Shown: piece by piece, positions 13,001 to 27,800 of the stretch
Position numbering within the stretch: the first letter of the stretch is position 1
Layout of the letters: each line of letters opens with the position of its first letter
From: Taeniopygia guttata
Lineage: Eukaryota; Chordata; Aves; Passeriformes; Estrildidae
Length of the DNA stretch: 64,000 bases
Assembly: GCF_048771995.1 (NCBI RefSeq)
Contig: NC_133028.1
Span: 6,879,501 to 6,943,500 of the forward strand
Reading direction: 5' to 3'
Notes under the pieces: generated by a model
Seen by the model: the letters and a program-made list of their open reading frames with translations, nothing else
The model's database searches: none
Told to the model about the DNA's origin: nothing
Position numbers and translations under genes: made by a program

Positions 13001-16000
13001 AGTATCTCATTTCAGATTACTGGAAATGCAAGGCCTGACACTTGCACATCAGCGAGGTCAGGGGATGAACACCCCAGGCTGTGGTTACAGCCTTGAGCTT
13101 TGCTCACCTCAAACAGAAAAGAGGCAGAAGCACCAGGCTGGAGAGCACGAGAACCAAAATTACATGAGGGAACAGGAAAGGGGGCTAAAAGAATGAGACT
13201 GAGCACAAAATTTGATTGTGGTTTTACTCTCTCTCCTACTTAGTGTCAGTTTTGTCATTAACTACAAAATCCTGTAAAAAACTTCTTAAACTGATTTTTG
13301 GTAAGCAACCAAGAGAGAGCTCCACAATAGTGAAACTTCTAGTTAAAATTACTTTACCACTGGTTATAGCAAAGATATTTAGTTATATTAATTCTATTTT
13401 TTATACTGGTTAGTTTTTTGAAAACTTTCATATTTAGCAGTTATATATTAGGAGAATAAGGTGTTTAAAGACTCAATAAACACTTAATAGTCAACCAAAG
13501 AAACTGCAGTATCTTCTGTAATTTATATTAAAATCAGTGCTAAACTTACTGACTAGTGAAAAAACATGGTTAGCACATGCATCCCAAATTCTCTTTTTAA
13601 GGCTTGCTTAGTGTCTTATCAGTTACATTTTAGTGCACAGAAAATTTAATTGACACAATTAAATCAGATTAAATTAACATGATTAAGGGTACAAAATCAG
13701 GCATGTCAAAGTTAGGAAACACTAAAATTAGAAAGTAACATGCTCTGCATTTTTCTAAATAGGAAAAAACCTTATGAGAGAAATCCCACCTTATTCCTCA
13801 AGAACCTGTTTAATGCACACTATTCAAATCCTGCTGCCAAAAAAGAAAATCCTCATGTGCTTTTCTGTGACACTTTCAACTGTAATACCTGAATACTCAT
13901 ACATTCCTTCATTTTCATAGAATATGTATTGTGAAGAAAGCATCTTTTGCAATTTGCAAAATAGTGAAACTAAGGCACAAGAGAGTTAAGTTCAGAGGTA
14001 TTAAATTACTTAAATAGCCATTAGAAGATTGTTAGACCTGACTTGTCAAAGGGCACGATTCATACAGCCAAACATGCAAGCCCTGTTATAAAGTACATCA
14101 CACCATCCCAAAGGTATGGCCAGTCACAGCTGCCAAAGTTCAAGTGTCTCCCTTCAATTCTCCCAGACAAGAGATTTCATTCTTCACTTGTAGAGCCTGG
14201 TATTTGATTATCCAGCAAGTCAATATATCCCAAAGAACAAAAATAATACTAAGGTAACCACAAAATTACTGACTTCTGCTGACTTAGTGAGCTAAACTAG
14301 TTTGGCAAGCAGATTTGATGTAAAGGAAGAAAAGTGACAGCTTCAGGAGGGGGAGTGGGATTTCCCCTCTTGGAGGCAATTGTTTGTTGGATCAGCTTAC
14401 ATGTAGTGCCCAGCTGAATGACTGGTTCAAGAACAGATTGCCAAAGCTGGCAACCACCCCAGAAAAAAAAAAATCCAGCCATCATAAACCTTTTTAGCAG
14501 TGCAAGAACAGAAGAAACATCTGTCTCGTTTCCCCAGAAAACAGCTTTTCTGATTTTAACTGATACCCACCACTGCTGCATCCTAAGGAACAGATCTATC
14601 CAGGAAAAGTACCCACTTCCTGAAAACCATACACCTTCCTGGTTTTGCAATACAAGGTAAAAGAGCTCATAAGCAATGATTTTTCTCACACTACTTTTGC
14701 ACTGACCCACCCACACACCAGAGTGCTGGGCTGCCAAAAACAGGCAGCACAGAACTTGACACAAACAAGAAATGACACCTCCAGCACACTGAATCAAGCA
14801 GAAACCCTGCTGACAAAGAATATACAGATAAATAATAAAAGATGTCATCATAGTGAACAGCATATCCATTTACCACATTCTGAGGGCTTTACTCTGGAAA
14901 CCTCATAACTTATTTTAGGATGTGCTGTGTATTCACTGAGCCCTCCAGCACCCTTTTTTAAATGGAAAGAATAAAAATTCTGTCACATGGAACATTACTG
15001 ATAGTGAAAAGTTTTGTATTTGCCACAGTAGCTCTGCCACATGGGCAGTGACAACGATGGACAGAGACTACAAAACAAACAGATATAAATTGTCTCTGGG
15101 CAACAAGACCAGGCCTTAGGGCTTCACTCCATAAATACTCCCAGCTATGCTGATGCAACTGTTCACAGGAATGCAGAGTGCAACACAATGCTGAAATGTT
15201 TGCATTTTTTTAGTCAAAGGGAAAACAAACAGTCAAACAAAAGACCACAAAAAGACCTTTTAAGCACAGTTTACGTCATTAGTAAAGTTTATACAGCCAA
15301 AAGGAATTAGACTTCAATAGAGGATAAGGGAGGATGGAACATCAAACTGCATTTTCACATATGACACACCAGAACAGTATTTCATTTGTCCTGCCTGTTT
15401 TATTTCCCCTGATCTCAATTCAGCATGTGATCTTCTCATTGGGAATGGGAAGGGTTAAAGAACTGAATAATTCAATAGTCCAATTATTTTCATTTGCAAC
15501 TCCTCTGTTCTTATTTTGACAGCAATGCCATTTTAATGGACTACAGGTTCATAGCCAGAACCTCTTTAACTGACTTTTTGAGATTTCTACTTGAATCCAG
15601 AGATTATTTTTGATAGGTTTTGATGAAAACACTTGGGGCAAATTCCAATAAACTAATAACCAGAGAAAATTTCAAGTGCAATCTTCCCAAATTTTCAAGA
15701 AGCATTGGAAAGAGTGAATAACTGTCCTCCTTTTTCAAATGTTCCTCAGTTGGAGATACCCTACCCTTTTCTCAGATGGAGAAAAACCTTCTCTATGGAA
15801 TTCTTGAAAATATTGTAGAGATTTTTAATGCTACATCCAATTTCATTTTAATGACAATTTTTTTGCCTTTATTTTCCATCTTTCCTTTATTTTTCTGTTT
15901 GCAACATCCCACACTAGTATAAAATTAACACTTGGCTAATAGATTTGATGGATTTGTTAGTCACAAACTGCATGTTCCAACAATTTTAAAATGACATTAA

Positions 16001-19000
16001 TGAGAAAATTGCAAAGCTTCTTTTTAAATCAAATTGATCCTTTTTCATTTACTTTTTTAAATAGCTAAATCCCTGACCGAGCTATATTACAAACAAAAGA
16101 TGTTTGTTTGAAATAATGGAAAGAATTCTATTCTTCTGTTTCCATCTCTTTGTTCCACCTTTAGTATTGCAAATGAGATCAGCTCCTATGCTCATGCCTG
16201 GCAATTAATAAACAGAATTCAAGTCTGTATAATTTTTGGCAGTTTGTTGTCGCTTTACTGGCTGTAATTAAAATAACGAGTAATCAAACAGTAACTTAAG
16301 TATTGCAAATAAAATAAATTGTGAAACACACAACTTGTTAGCCAACTTTTACAGAACTAAACATCCAAGTGCTTTTCATATACTCTATGTATTTCCAGAA
16401 AGCAGCAAGTGTACTGCCAAGTTTGACAAGCTGCCTTATTTAACTTCTCCGTCCTGGTTGTGCTGAGCTGACTCTAACCAGCTCTGTCACAAGTCCCCAG
16501 TGAAAGATCAAAAGATCAGATTCTCCAATTCCATTTCTTATTTTCAAATACCTGAAGTTTATTTTCTTAATTCCTTTTTAGCAAAAAATGTGTAGTTCTC
16601 ATATAGAAGTGTCGCCGTTGTAAATATTTCAAAGCGAGAGAAAAGTTCAAGACAAATTAAAGCATTTTGTTGCCTTCCTGCTTTCCTCTCATCTTTAAAA
16701 ACAACTAACTTTTAGGGTTCTTAGTGTCAAATACTTGCACACTACAAATACTTAAAACTACAAAAAAGTTCTAATATACTTTTTAAAATACTCCAAATTT
16801 ACTCAAAAATCCCATGAAAATATATTTACTAAAATGCATTTTCAAACTTGAATTTAAAGCACTTGGGAATTAGACAAATTTTAATTGCAGAAAGGAAAAC
16901 TTAATAAATTTTTCTGAGAATCAGCATACTTGGCCCTGCAATTTTCCTGTATGAATGTACACACTGAGAATGAAAAACAAGGAATGTAAATTTGAGTAAT
17001 GTTAGTAACACAATGAGATACTCATTATTTTAAATTACAATATGCAAATACATTTACAAAACAGTCTAAAAATTCCTGTTCAACTTCTCTAGAACAAAAG
17101 TAAAACCATATAAGCTATAATTTAAGATTTAGGTACTACATATTGTTTGTTAATTTTTAGTATACTAGAGAGGTTCAGCTGCAGCATAAAAAGTAACAGG
17201 AAAGGCAAAGTGAACAACAGTGCAATACCACCTACCTATGGGAGTTAAAGTTAATATCAATTCTTTCTATAGGGGATGTTTTCAGAAATCGTTCTGATAG
17301 CCAAACATGACTCTTCTTGTGAGTCAAACTACTTCAAAAGTAGCATGAGAATTTCTGCATAGATAGACAGATATAGTGTTATTTACATGTTTTATTTTCC
17401 AATTATTTCAATAAATATCACAAATTTACTACTACAGCACAGAACCATTTTCTGGAACAGGCCCAAAAGAAAAGTAAAACATAGTATAGGGGACTCTATG
17501 AGAAGTCAATTTTCAAGCAGCAGCACCACTCAAGGCAATTTGGAGAACAATAGGACACACTAACCCGCAACAGAACACAAAATTAAAACCCCACATTCAC
17601 TTCTCAACTTGGCCAGACTTTTTCAGCAAGGAAAAACCACATGATTCTGGGGGAAGATACCAGATATTCTACTAATTTTTTATAGTTCATTGGCTAAGTG
17701 CTTCCACCTGTTTCAATATCCAGAAGCATACTTTTTTTTACAGACATTTGGAAGTAAGGAGGGGAAAGAGAGAAGCTTTGGTAGCCTCTGTGGGCATAAA
17801 TCAGGTTTAATTTAGGAACAACCAAACAAATCTCTGTCCTTGCTAGACCAACATGGCACATTTCAACAGCCTTGCTCTTGATTTCAGAACCACATGAAGC
17901 ACTGCCATGTTTCCATGGGCAGGTTCAGCAGCACAAAGCAGACAGTTCTTAAATCATCCAAAAGGAAGTTTTAAGAACTTGATGCTGAGAAAGAGGCAGA
18001 CAAAAAGAACTAGGTTTAAAAGTATAAAAAAAAAATTCAGTTCTATGGTAAAGCCCAAGAATTTATCTGTCAATCAGCCATTGCAAATAGTCTGGGAAAT
18101 AGCTTTCTTAAACCTTTGGATTAAAGAACAGTTCAAATTGCACAGTCTAACAACATTTAAGTATTTCCACATCAAAAGTTTGATTTTTTTTTTTCCTTAA
18201 CATAGCAAGGGAATGCAGTTCCATGCAGACACTACTAAAACAAATCAGCTGTAAAAGAAAAAAATATTAAGGTCCTTTGAGTACAAATTTGCAATAGATA
18301 AAACCTTAAATTAAAAAATACAGTCATTAGTGGGTATGTGCTCTAATTAAAACTTCATTTGACCAATTTCAGCCCACTATTTCTCCAGGTGGAACTCTCA
18401 AGATCTAGATTAATTAAATCTCACTAAACACTCTGGCCATGAGAATAAAAGAAGAGTTACGGTTTTTCAGCGTAACTTCGAATTATCTGGCCAGACATAT
18501 GAGATAGCAAAAAAAATTCCATCAGGCCTAAAATTGTAGACAGGATTGCCCTTAAGGACAAACACATAAATCTACTCATCACATTTCTGGGCACAGGTTT
18601 CAGGTGGAACAGTAAACACACCATTCTCCTCAAGAGGCTCATTATGTTCACTCAATTGGTGTGACTAAGCCTGTGCTGGGAGGACATTAAGGTTTTCTCA
18701 TTAAATCTCTCATCTTTGGAGGGATGGCAGGGGAGAAGGAGGTTCTCCAGAAGTGGACTCCATGAAGGGGTGCAAACAATGAAAGCAGAGCCTGACCCAT
18801 GCAGCTCCACCTGTGCTGGAAATTCAGCATCTGAATCAGTGCCTGGGCAGAAGGAGAAGGTCTGCAAACGCTGAGCTTTCACTGCCCAAGCAGCAATTGC
18901 ACAATAACACAACAGTTGGCCAAACAGCTCTGGAAATCAAGAGAAAATTCTTTAAAAACTCCACTGTCTGAGAAAACAACTTAATTCATGTGGAACTATG

Positions 19001-19584
19001 GGCCATAATGAACTCCCAAATGCTTCAGCAATATAGTCATGAATAAACCCATGAGGGCTGAATAAGCATTTACACAAACACACTCAGAGAGTTCATAAAA
19101 TAGCAGGCCAGACCAGATTTAAAAAAAAAAAAATAAAATAAAATAAAATAAAACCACAGGATAAAAATGTTCCAGAGCTGTATCTCATATCTTCAAAACC
19201 AAACTGTAAAATAGGAAAAGCTGGCACACTCTGAAGAGAGATTTTTTGAAAAGGGATGAAAACCAAAACACAGGTCACACGAACTCATTGACTGGTGATC
19301 CCAAACAACTCTCTACCCATGGCCTTGCACACTAGGAAGTGTTGAAGAACACTTTAATTAAATGGATAGATTGAATCTTTAACTGATAGGTCATAACTTC
19401 ACACTGGAAACTGGTTAAATATGGTAGTGATTGCCAACAGTTGACTGCCCCAGAACCCATATGCCAAAAACCAAATAAAATGTGCAGACAGAGTTATATA
19501 CCTTCATTAAAAAGCACAATAAAAAACCAAAAAAAGTAAGAGGGACTGAAACTTCTCATAGTTGTGCTATTCTATTCTGAGGTT
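10011..19584. other. 9.6 kb AT-rich stretch without recognised genes
   Basis: No exon, RNA gene or clear transposon was seen. The longest open frame, 14297-14869 on the - strand, has a skewed hydrophobic composition with a run of phenylalanines from an A-tract and resembles nothing I know. A TAATTA-type, homeodomain-like AT-rich block lies near 16236-16330. An (AAAAT)n repeat lies at 19121-19154. Confidence 0.6.
19121..19154. repeat. A-run followed by (AAAAT)n
   Basis: A 13-base A run is followed by about four AAAAT pentamer units. Confidence 0.93.
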
Positions 19585-19985
19585 CATAATAAAAGTAACT
19601 GGAAGGGAGAGCTCAAGAGGTCACCTGATCCTTTCCCTAGCCCAGATCATCTTCCCTCAATCCACACAGAGTTGTCTAAACAGGAGATTAAAGTCTCAGG
19701 TAACAGAGACTGTGTAGGATTTCCAGGCAGAGGACCTCAGAGTTTCTGTACTATTATGCTTAAAAAAAGAAGTATCTTCTGGTTGGATGATAATAAAGTT
19801 CAACCTGCCTGACTCTCTCTTGCTTTGATCCAAGTTCAGTATTTCTTGTACTCTCCCACCATGACTCTACAAATACTTTTTGCACACCTAAAAGCTGTTA
19901 CACTGACCTTTAGCAGCCTTCTCTTCAGATTAAACTTTAATTAGTTCTTTTATTCCTCATTCTAAATCAGGTTTTCCAAGACTTA
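19585..19985 (-). mobile_element. Ancient CR1-type LINE fragment (CR1-L-like)
   Basis: The order of blocks matches the antisense 3' region of old amniote CR1: AACTGGAAGGGAGAGCTCAA, AGGTCACCTGATCC, later CTCTCTTGCTTTGATCC, TATTTCTTGTACTCTCCCACC, then CTGTTACACTGACC, TTCTCTTCAGATTAAAC and ATCAGGTTTTCCAAGACTTA. Divergence is much higher than in the other copies, so the insertion probably predates modern birds. The family is recognised from memory of block order. Confidence 0.6.
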
Positions 19986-22900
19986 AGTCTACATGACAAT
20001 TTAATACAATTTAAATATTAGTATAATTTAGTAGAATTTCATATCTTGCAGTGAAATCCAGCGTAAAATGAAGTACTGTGAAACAAACAAAAAAATCTTG
20101 AAAGAATCCTAGAACAGCCTCACATCAAGCAAACATTTTAAAAAGCTGAATGTGAGAAATTAAAGGGTTTATTTGGTCTCAGTATTGTAGCCGGTCTCAG
20201 TATCACTACAGGTGAAGTAATAAATCACAATTTCATCAGTAACTTTCACAGATAAAATCATGAGCAAAATGACAAACCAGATGCTTTTCCTTGTATTAGT
20301 ACCACACTGGCACATACCTTCTTATTGGATTGTTTGCCTTCCCTTTTCCTACAGTTCTCATATTGATGGAAAACAAATACCCAGGAACAGTGGTGTCATC
20401 ACCTCTACTGCTCCAGGATTGCAATACATGGCTGAAGTGCAGCCCACACGCTGCTCTCACTGGCTGCTTCAGTTTATGTCACTTCACAGAAAGGCATTTC
20501 TATAATTACAGATTCATTTCTGTCTCAATATTAAACATGCTATATTACAAAAACATCTGACCCAAATAAAAGCTGAAAGCAGCTGTTGTTTTTCCAAGAT
20601 AATTCTTCCAGCAATCCATCACAGAGAAATAGAAAAAGTCACAAATCTTCTTTAGAGCAAAAGTGAATTTTTTAAAGATTATTTCCAAACTTTAGGTCTT
20701 CAACATTGAAAATCCAGTCTTTAAATAACATTATTGCCAGTTCTAGCTAAGAAAAGGACTTTCTATAAGACAGACTTTTACTGTTTGTTGATTTCTCACC
20801 AATATTCAGCCTTGTATTTTCCAACACTGACAAATTCAGAATGCAACATATACAAAGAACAAGAAGTAACGAACCAAAACTCTAGTACACAAACCAAAAA
20901 GGAATACAAAGGAATCCTAAAGGCATTATCTTAATTTTGTCCTGGTAATTGCTTGGCCATACCATGACTTACAGCACATTTCTTTATCACCATGATTATC
21001 CCCTGGTGATTCCAGTGGAGGTGGAAGGAAGAAACAATATTCAGTTTTAAGAGGAACAAGGCATTACGGTACCAGTGATTTGTTTTAATACCCAACAGAT
21101 GTTAACAAGGTTTTGTATTGCTTGGCAGGGTTTTGCTGTGCTGTAAACCTGACTAAGACACAAGACAGAGGTGGTGGTTATTGCCTTACCTTTCAGGCCT
21201 ACGTCATCTTTGTAGCTTATCGACCATAATCCAAATCCATTAAAACCACATCAAACTATCAGAGAGATGCAAACACTGGATAAATGTGACCATCACCTTA
21301 ACCTATGACTTGATCAGCATCAGCTACAACCACAGTTTTATACGACAAATTGAATCCAGAGCAATAAAAGTTTCTATGTCATCTTTAAATCACACATTTT
21401 CTTTCTGCTGTCTTGAAGTATGGAGATCTATAACTCATAAAAGCAGCAACCACTTCACCCAGGAGACACAAGCCCTGAGATATCAGTCTTATTTTAACAC
21501 AAATTTCTGAAACACCCAAGGGTTCATCTGATTTTTTTTTTTTCAATGACCAAAGAAGAATCTAAGCATTTCCAGCATCAATTCCTTACCAAAAAAGCAT
21601 ATCTCCCCCACAGAAGTGTACCTCTGCCTAAAGTGCACGCCCACAACCAACCATCTTCCTAAAAATTATCTGGAATTAGAACTAAATGTTGTAAAATCAC
21701 ATGTGAGCCTTATCCCCCAAAACCAGGTAGAGGAGGGAACAAATTCTTTCTCCTGAGCTCATACAAACACTTGAAGCAGAAAGTTGCTTAATAATTTGAA
21801 TATCAGAGCAAATTCTTAACCTGACTCAAGGATGCACAAGCCCGCAATGAAGGTGCCACACTTTGAAACACAGAGAACTGAAAACTGACAGCAGCCCTCT
21901 TTTTGCTTTTTGTGCTTTCACATATGAAGTAGCCAGGATACTTAGGTTCAGTCTTCTTTCTATCATGGCACCCCACACATCTCAAATGAAGAAGATAAAA
22001 AAAATGTTTGAGTCAACACCAATTTTTTAAACACCTAATTGTGACACACCTGTTATAACATTTCTCATTACATGACCTAAATGTGTCTAAAATGCTTTAT
22101 GACATTATTGATCATACATCTCCAAACAGCCTACATCACGAAGTATTTCTGTGTTTAGAAAAACAGTACCCTGTGACACACAATATCTTGAATTTGGAAA
22201 GCAAAAATAAGCAAATACAAATGATTAGTAGTTTATTTCAGATCTTGCAATAGCAAATCCCCAGTCAAAAAGAACAGTAAAATGGAATCATGCCTGCTTT
22301 GACAAACAGCAGCCACAAAAATAAGGTGGCAATTTCACACTCCCTCTTGCACTGTAATCTAAGTGACTCTATCATATCCTCCCCAGGTAAGGGATTTACA
22401 AGGTATGAAAGAACCATCACTAATAAGGGAAAAGCAATGCAAAGAAAGAATAGGGAAGGCTTCTCACTGTAGAGGATGTGGGTTGTATCAACTCTTGCCA
22501 TTTGAATGCATGACTTTATTTCCAGGTTCAGTGAATTTTCTGCTCTGCTTGAATAGGTATCAGGTCTTGGCAAATAACCCATCCCCACACCACAGAGAAA
22601 GGAGAAGATGAAGGCTGTAAATTTAATGGTTTAAGCACTAAGTGCAGTTGGTGAAAAGATCCCAGATATTTTCTCTAGAAAAGAGGAAAACTCACATATA
22701 GATCAGGTGACTACAGAACTTGCTGTGGGACACTTCTTGCTCTGAAGGAGAAGAAAAATCCATTGCAGTTTCCACTTTGAGCAGTATACAGAGACATTGA
22801 TGAATCTGAGCCTCCTTTCTCATCAGTATGACAAAAAGAAGGGTAGATATGTTTGAGATCAGTCTATTATCACCTTATCTGTGACCTCTTAGTCCCTCAG

Positions 22901-24811
22901 AGCTCACAGAAGCTTTTCACTACAACCAGCTCAGCACATCACTGCAATTTTACTGTTTGTTCAAGTGTCACCAGCATCCATCAGCACCACAGGTTAGGCT
23001 TGCAGAGAACTTTCTGTTCACTCCCACAGTTCTTTAACTACTGCTGGTGTGAATCCATCTTGTGTTTCCTGTTTCATGCTCTGACAGACTCCTCACAATG
23101 CACTTTTTTCCCCCCCTATACTGACACAGTGTCCAATAGAAAGCTGGTCTATAATTTGGTTTAATAAGGCACTATAACCAGGCTGAGTAATCTCCCACAA
23201 AGTTCTGCCATACATTTCTGAAAGCAGAAAACTTTCAAGACCCTTTTTTTGGATTGTACCAGATCTCTGAAAATTCAAACAATGGAAGCTTTTGGCTTGT
23301 CAATTCATATTTCAGATTCTTGTTGGTTCTGGGTTTTGCAATTGGCAACATGACAAATTCCTTTCCCACAAAAGAAGTGCAGTAGCAATTCCCCCTGATG
23401 TTTGTTTAGCATAACCTTCCCAATTACTTAAGAGTCAGGGTTGAAGAGGGAAGCCTCCTTCACAGAGTGTCATGTGGGACACGAGACTGCCAATTGCTGG
23501 GGATGTTTGTTTTGGACAATGCAAAATACTTTTGGTTGAATGTCATGTTATTTATTTTGGTAGCATAACTAAACAGCGGCAGGATGTGTGTTTATTCTGC
23601 TGACAAGCTGCACCCATAAAGCTTAAGAGATGCACTGCATTTGACAAGAAAATCCTGCTGGGAACCACCTTCTTTGATACATCACTGTTTTGTTAAAACC
23701 CCATATAGACTCATTTTGTATAGACATCAGTTCCATTACTCATAATGGTTTTATGAAAGAACAATATTCTTCCTTAGAGAATCAGCACATACATAGTAAA
23801 AGATAATTTCTTTCTCGCTCCAAAGTGACAGCTAATGTGCCAGTATTTTATTTCATTTAAAATTTGAACTGAATTTAGTTTTAATTTAATCTCAAGTTAA
23901 CTGTCCTATCCATGTATGTATCAATGCTGAACAATTGAAAAAAATATAATGCTGAATTACAATCTGCTGCCTTATCCTAATTTTTATGAGACCCATTTTC
24001 ACTGTCCATCTTGACATCAATGCGAACACGAATCTGAAAAAATACTGAACCACACTGCAAACTGTAAAACTTTCATGGCACTGAAACCAATACACAGGAT
24101 TATTTTAACAAGTAGCTGAGCATAACACTATTTCTAAATTAAAATTTTACTGCAGTCTTAAGCTGATTAAATATGTAACATTTTTGCTATCAAAGTGCAG
24201 CAAGTCAAAGTTAGAACTCTACAAATGCCTCTTAAAAATCACATTAAAATTATCTGAGCCTTTTAATACCTGTTTACATCACACCTTTCATTTTAAGACT
24301 CTAAAACACATGCAAAGACTGATAATAACAAAAAAAAAAAGCTAATTTAAGAGAAAACCACTGGACAGCTTCCTTACTGTAGGCAAACTTCTCAGGATGA
24401 TGGGGCAAATTCATATCCACACTGCATATTTTTAGCCATTTTGAAGTTAACAGGCTTCTTCAGATGTTTTTACTGCATAGTCAATGGTTACTGTTTGCAA
24501 CAAGAGTGACTGTCATTTTTAATTAGCATTGGGTAAGAGCTTACTAACATAAAATACTTTCTATAGTTACAATAAATAACCATGGGCACATAAAAATCCC
24601 TCAAAGCAGCTTCAGGTGTGCACTGATTTCCTGGACTGCAACACACACCAGTTTCTTCCAGAGCTATACAAACTTGGCCACTGCAAACTATGACCAATTT
24701 TATATCAATTACAAATTTAGGAAAGAAGACTGAAACTACAGTGATCGCACTCTTAGAAAACTACTGCCTGCACCCCTAAAAAAAGGCCCATTGTGAACCT
24801 TTGTGATAAGA
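19986..24811. other. Non-coding stretch, nothing recognised
   Basis: No supported gene or repeat. The reading frames at 20260-20560, 22265-22611 and 22853-23164 have no conserved pattern and overlap on both strands, so they look like chance. The region near 23510-23660 is less AT-biased and may be worth a conservation check. Confidence 0.55.
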
Positions 24812-24880
24812 AAGATCACAGATTTATTCAACATCCTAAGCTGGAAGAGACCCACAAAGATCATCAAAGTGCAACTATGG
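24812..24880 (-). mobile_element. Short CR1 LINE 3' remnant
   Basis: GATCACAGATTTATTCAACA followed by AAGCTGGAAGAGACCCACAA and AGATCATCAAAGTGCAAC is the antisense 3' terminus of a CR1. Only about 70 bases survive. Confidence 0.7.
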
Positions 24881-27800
24881 GGTGGTAAATGGTAACGTGG
24901 TTTAGGAATGACAATTTAAAGCCAAATGATGACGTTAAGACAACACCTTTCAGGATACAAAGTCATTTCAATCTGAAAGTAACAGTTGAGACTCCACACA
25001 AAAGCCCTCATTTTTTATAACACAAAGCTATTAAAAGTATCACGAAGGAGAGGTACTCTAACTTTAAGGAAGCATTGGAAAATTGACACCAGGTATTAAA
25101 AAAGTTACTGTTCCAGGTGCAGATCACTTCCTATCAAACATTAATTTCCAATTATGACATTGACAGAATTCCCTGTAAATAGCATTGTGGAAAAGGCTGT
25201 CAACCAGAGAAGTGGCTTCCCAAAAATTACTCCAGTCTAGCTGAGGATATTGCTCCCAAAACATGCATCAGAAATGCATAGCATGGTGCCTGGCACATTT
25301 CAGCCTTACCTTTCAATTGTCAGAATGTCATCATCTCTTCCTAAAACACCAGAAAATATTTTGTACTCTATGTCCTTTCATATCGTTTGAGGTACTCCAG
25401 CTGACAATGCTCTGACTCATCAATATTATGCAGACGGAAATTGCCCAAAATCAAAGCACCGGGACAGAAAAGAGCTGGCAAGGAGTTGTTTATTGAGGCA
25501 GAAGCAATCATAAACACACTGAGGAACTTCCCAGACTGTACTCATAATTCTCATTAGAACATGCTGCCATATGCTAGAAGGGTCAGTTTGGCATTTTATC
25601 TTGTAGACCTCTACAGAAAACACCCACTTACATCTTCAGGCTTGCTCATAGACTGTCCCTCTCTCCCAAGAGGGATCTGAACAACCACAATCTACTAATC
25701 AACTCAACACCAGACTGCTGTGCCTTTCCTTACCCAATTCTGTCATTGCTCCATCTAGAAACACATCTAAAGGAATATAAAATCTTACTGGCATTTCTGA
25801 GAAATCTGTGACTAGCACTAGGCAGAGGAGCTGCCAATGGGCTCTAAATCAGAAAAAGAAAATTATAAATATGCATTTAGGACACATTACTGCAAGACAA
25901 AACACTACCAACTACAAATACTGAAACAAACAACACAGAACAGAGGTAAAGATGTAATCGAATACAGAACAAAATCAAGTGCAAGTATACAAAACTTAGA
26001 ATGACATTAAAGACTACTGGAAACATCTGCCATACTTATCGAGGCATCTACTTATTTTGGTGAGCAATGCTAATTAGAAACTTGAATTCCTTCAACTTGT
26101 GCACTCTACTGCTAACTTCTTGTCCTCTCTAGGTTTATACTGCTGCCCCCAGTCAAGCAGGAGTAGACAGTACTTTCTGTGCAAGCTTTTAGCATTTCCA
26201 CAGGTTAAGTTCTCCCTTAATTAGGTGGACAGAGATGCTCAAATTAAAAGCAATGTGACATAGATTTCATTCAGTGTTATTCAAATTAAGTACCAATAAG
26301 GTGCAGAAACCTTCACAGACAGCCAGGACGAAAGTGTTTGGATTTTGATATAGTCCTGTAAGGATCAGAAAAGTTACATTTTTAACATTGCTCCAACACA
26401 GTGAACACACCCTGTTTTTGACATCTTCAGCAGTCTAACAAACATAGGGCTGAAAGTAATACACTCTATCCCAAATAGATTAAGTGATTTTATCTGCTTA
26501 GCTTTTATGGTCCAATGACTCTACTACAATCTTTACTTTCTTCAAGCTGACTTCCCAGGAGGTGAAAATCTGCAAAATCCATTTCCGCTCCCACAGTTAT
26601 AGAGTAAAATGAGAAATGGCAATTGTTTCTTGAGTGAGTCCTTCCCAGACACTCTGACCTTAAAAGTAAACAGGATCTCTTCTTTCATTTCTGTGCCAAC
26701 ATTTGAGGAAGCACATCAACCTGTGCACAACAATTTAAATGTAACACATCTCTTTGCCTGCTTCTCACAGTCTGAACTCCACTGGTCACTTCTCAACTCA
26801 CGTTGAACAGTATCATGGATGTTTCTTGTATCTATTTGTACTGGAAGGCCTGAGGAATGATTTAGTAACTGCATTTGATCAAATTCACATCACGTATATG
26901 AAAAAGTCAGAATTACTATCTCTCCCTGATACCACTCCCTCACTGCAGAGATGAAGGATGAAAGAAGAGACGATCTTAGAAGTTGTTATTTAAAGACTAT
27001 ATTATTCTAAGTACTCTTAAGTGTAGCATTTTTTAATCTCTACTTGTCTGTCACAGCACAGCATAAACAAAGCACCAGAAAAGATACACATACATTTTAC
27101 AGTTTAAAAGAAGATATGAGAAAATGTCACGCCGTACTCTTTCTGGAGGCATATCAGTAAGCAAAGAAGGGAATTTATGAAAGCTCTACCAAAAAAAAAG
27201 GCGTGCAAAAGCTTTCAAACCATCACTATCTCCTTGCAAAACACTGGGAATATATTCCAGTTTGCAAAGGCATTACCAGATCACAACATTGTCCCTGGTT
27301 AATTTTCCTCTACAAAACCCAAGCTGAGATACCTGAGAAAGGTAGAGAAATATCTCAAGAACACAGCATAAGTTAGAATGATTTCCACAGAAACACCACC
27401 TGATCTTTACTGTTCTAAAGGAAAACTGTCATGTAATTGCTGCTCTAAGATTTACCAAGATAAATAATGACATAATTTACAAGACAAAGCATACACAGTT
27501 TCTCAAAGCTACAAGAATCCTTCTCCACACACACACCTCTTACTGAGAAATATAAACATAAGCTGTTTGGATACAAAAGCTTTTATTTATTCTATTTTTT
27601 ATGTGCTAAGACATATTCCAGGCACTGTGTACTCAGAAAATACCACTGTATAAACAAATTTTACAAACTAAGCCATATTGTCTTGTTCTGCACATGAAGA
27701 AAAATAGTCCTTTCAAAGGGAATACTGTTGGAAAAATTGTTTTTTAATATTAGAGTTCTTTTTAGAATAAAATCCTATCCTTTAAACAGAAAAATAAAAG

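Noticed and set aside
14297..14869. 190-codon open frame on the - strand, the longest in the left half
   Set aside because: The composition is skewed toward Phe/Leu/Cys with a run of Phe from an A-tract. It matches no family I know, and the opposite strand is also open in places. Chance is the best explanation without transcript evidence.
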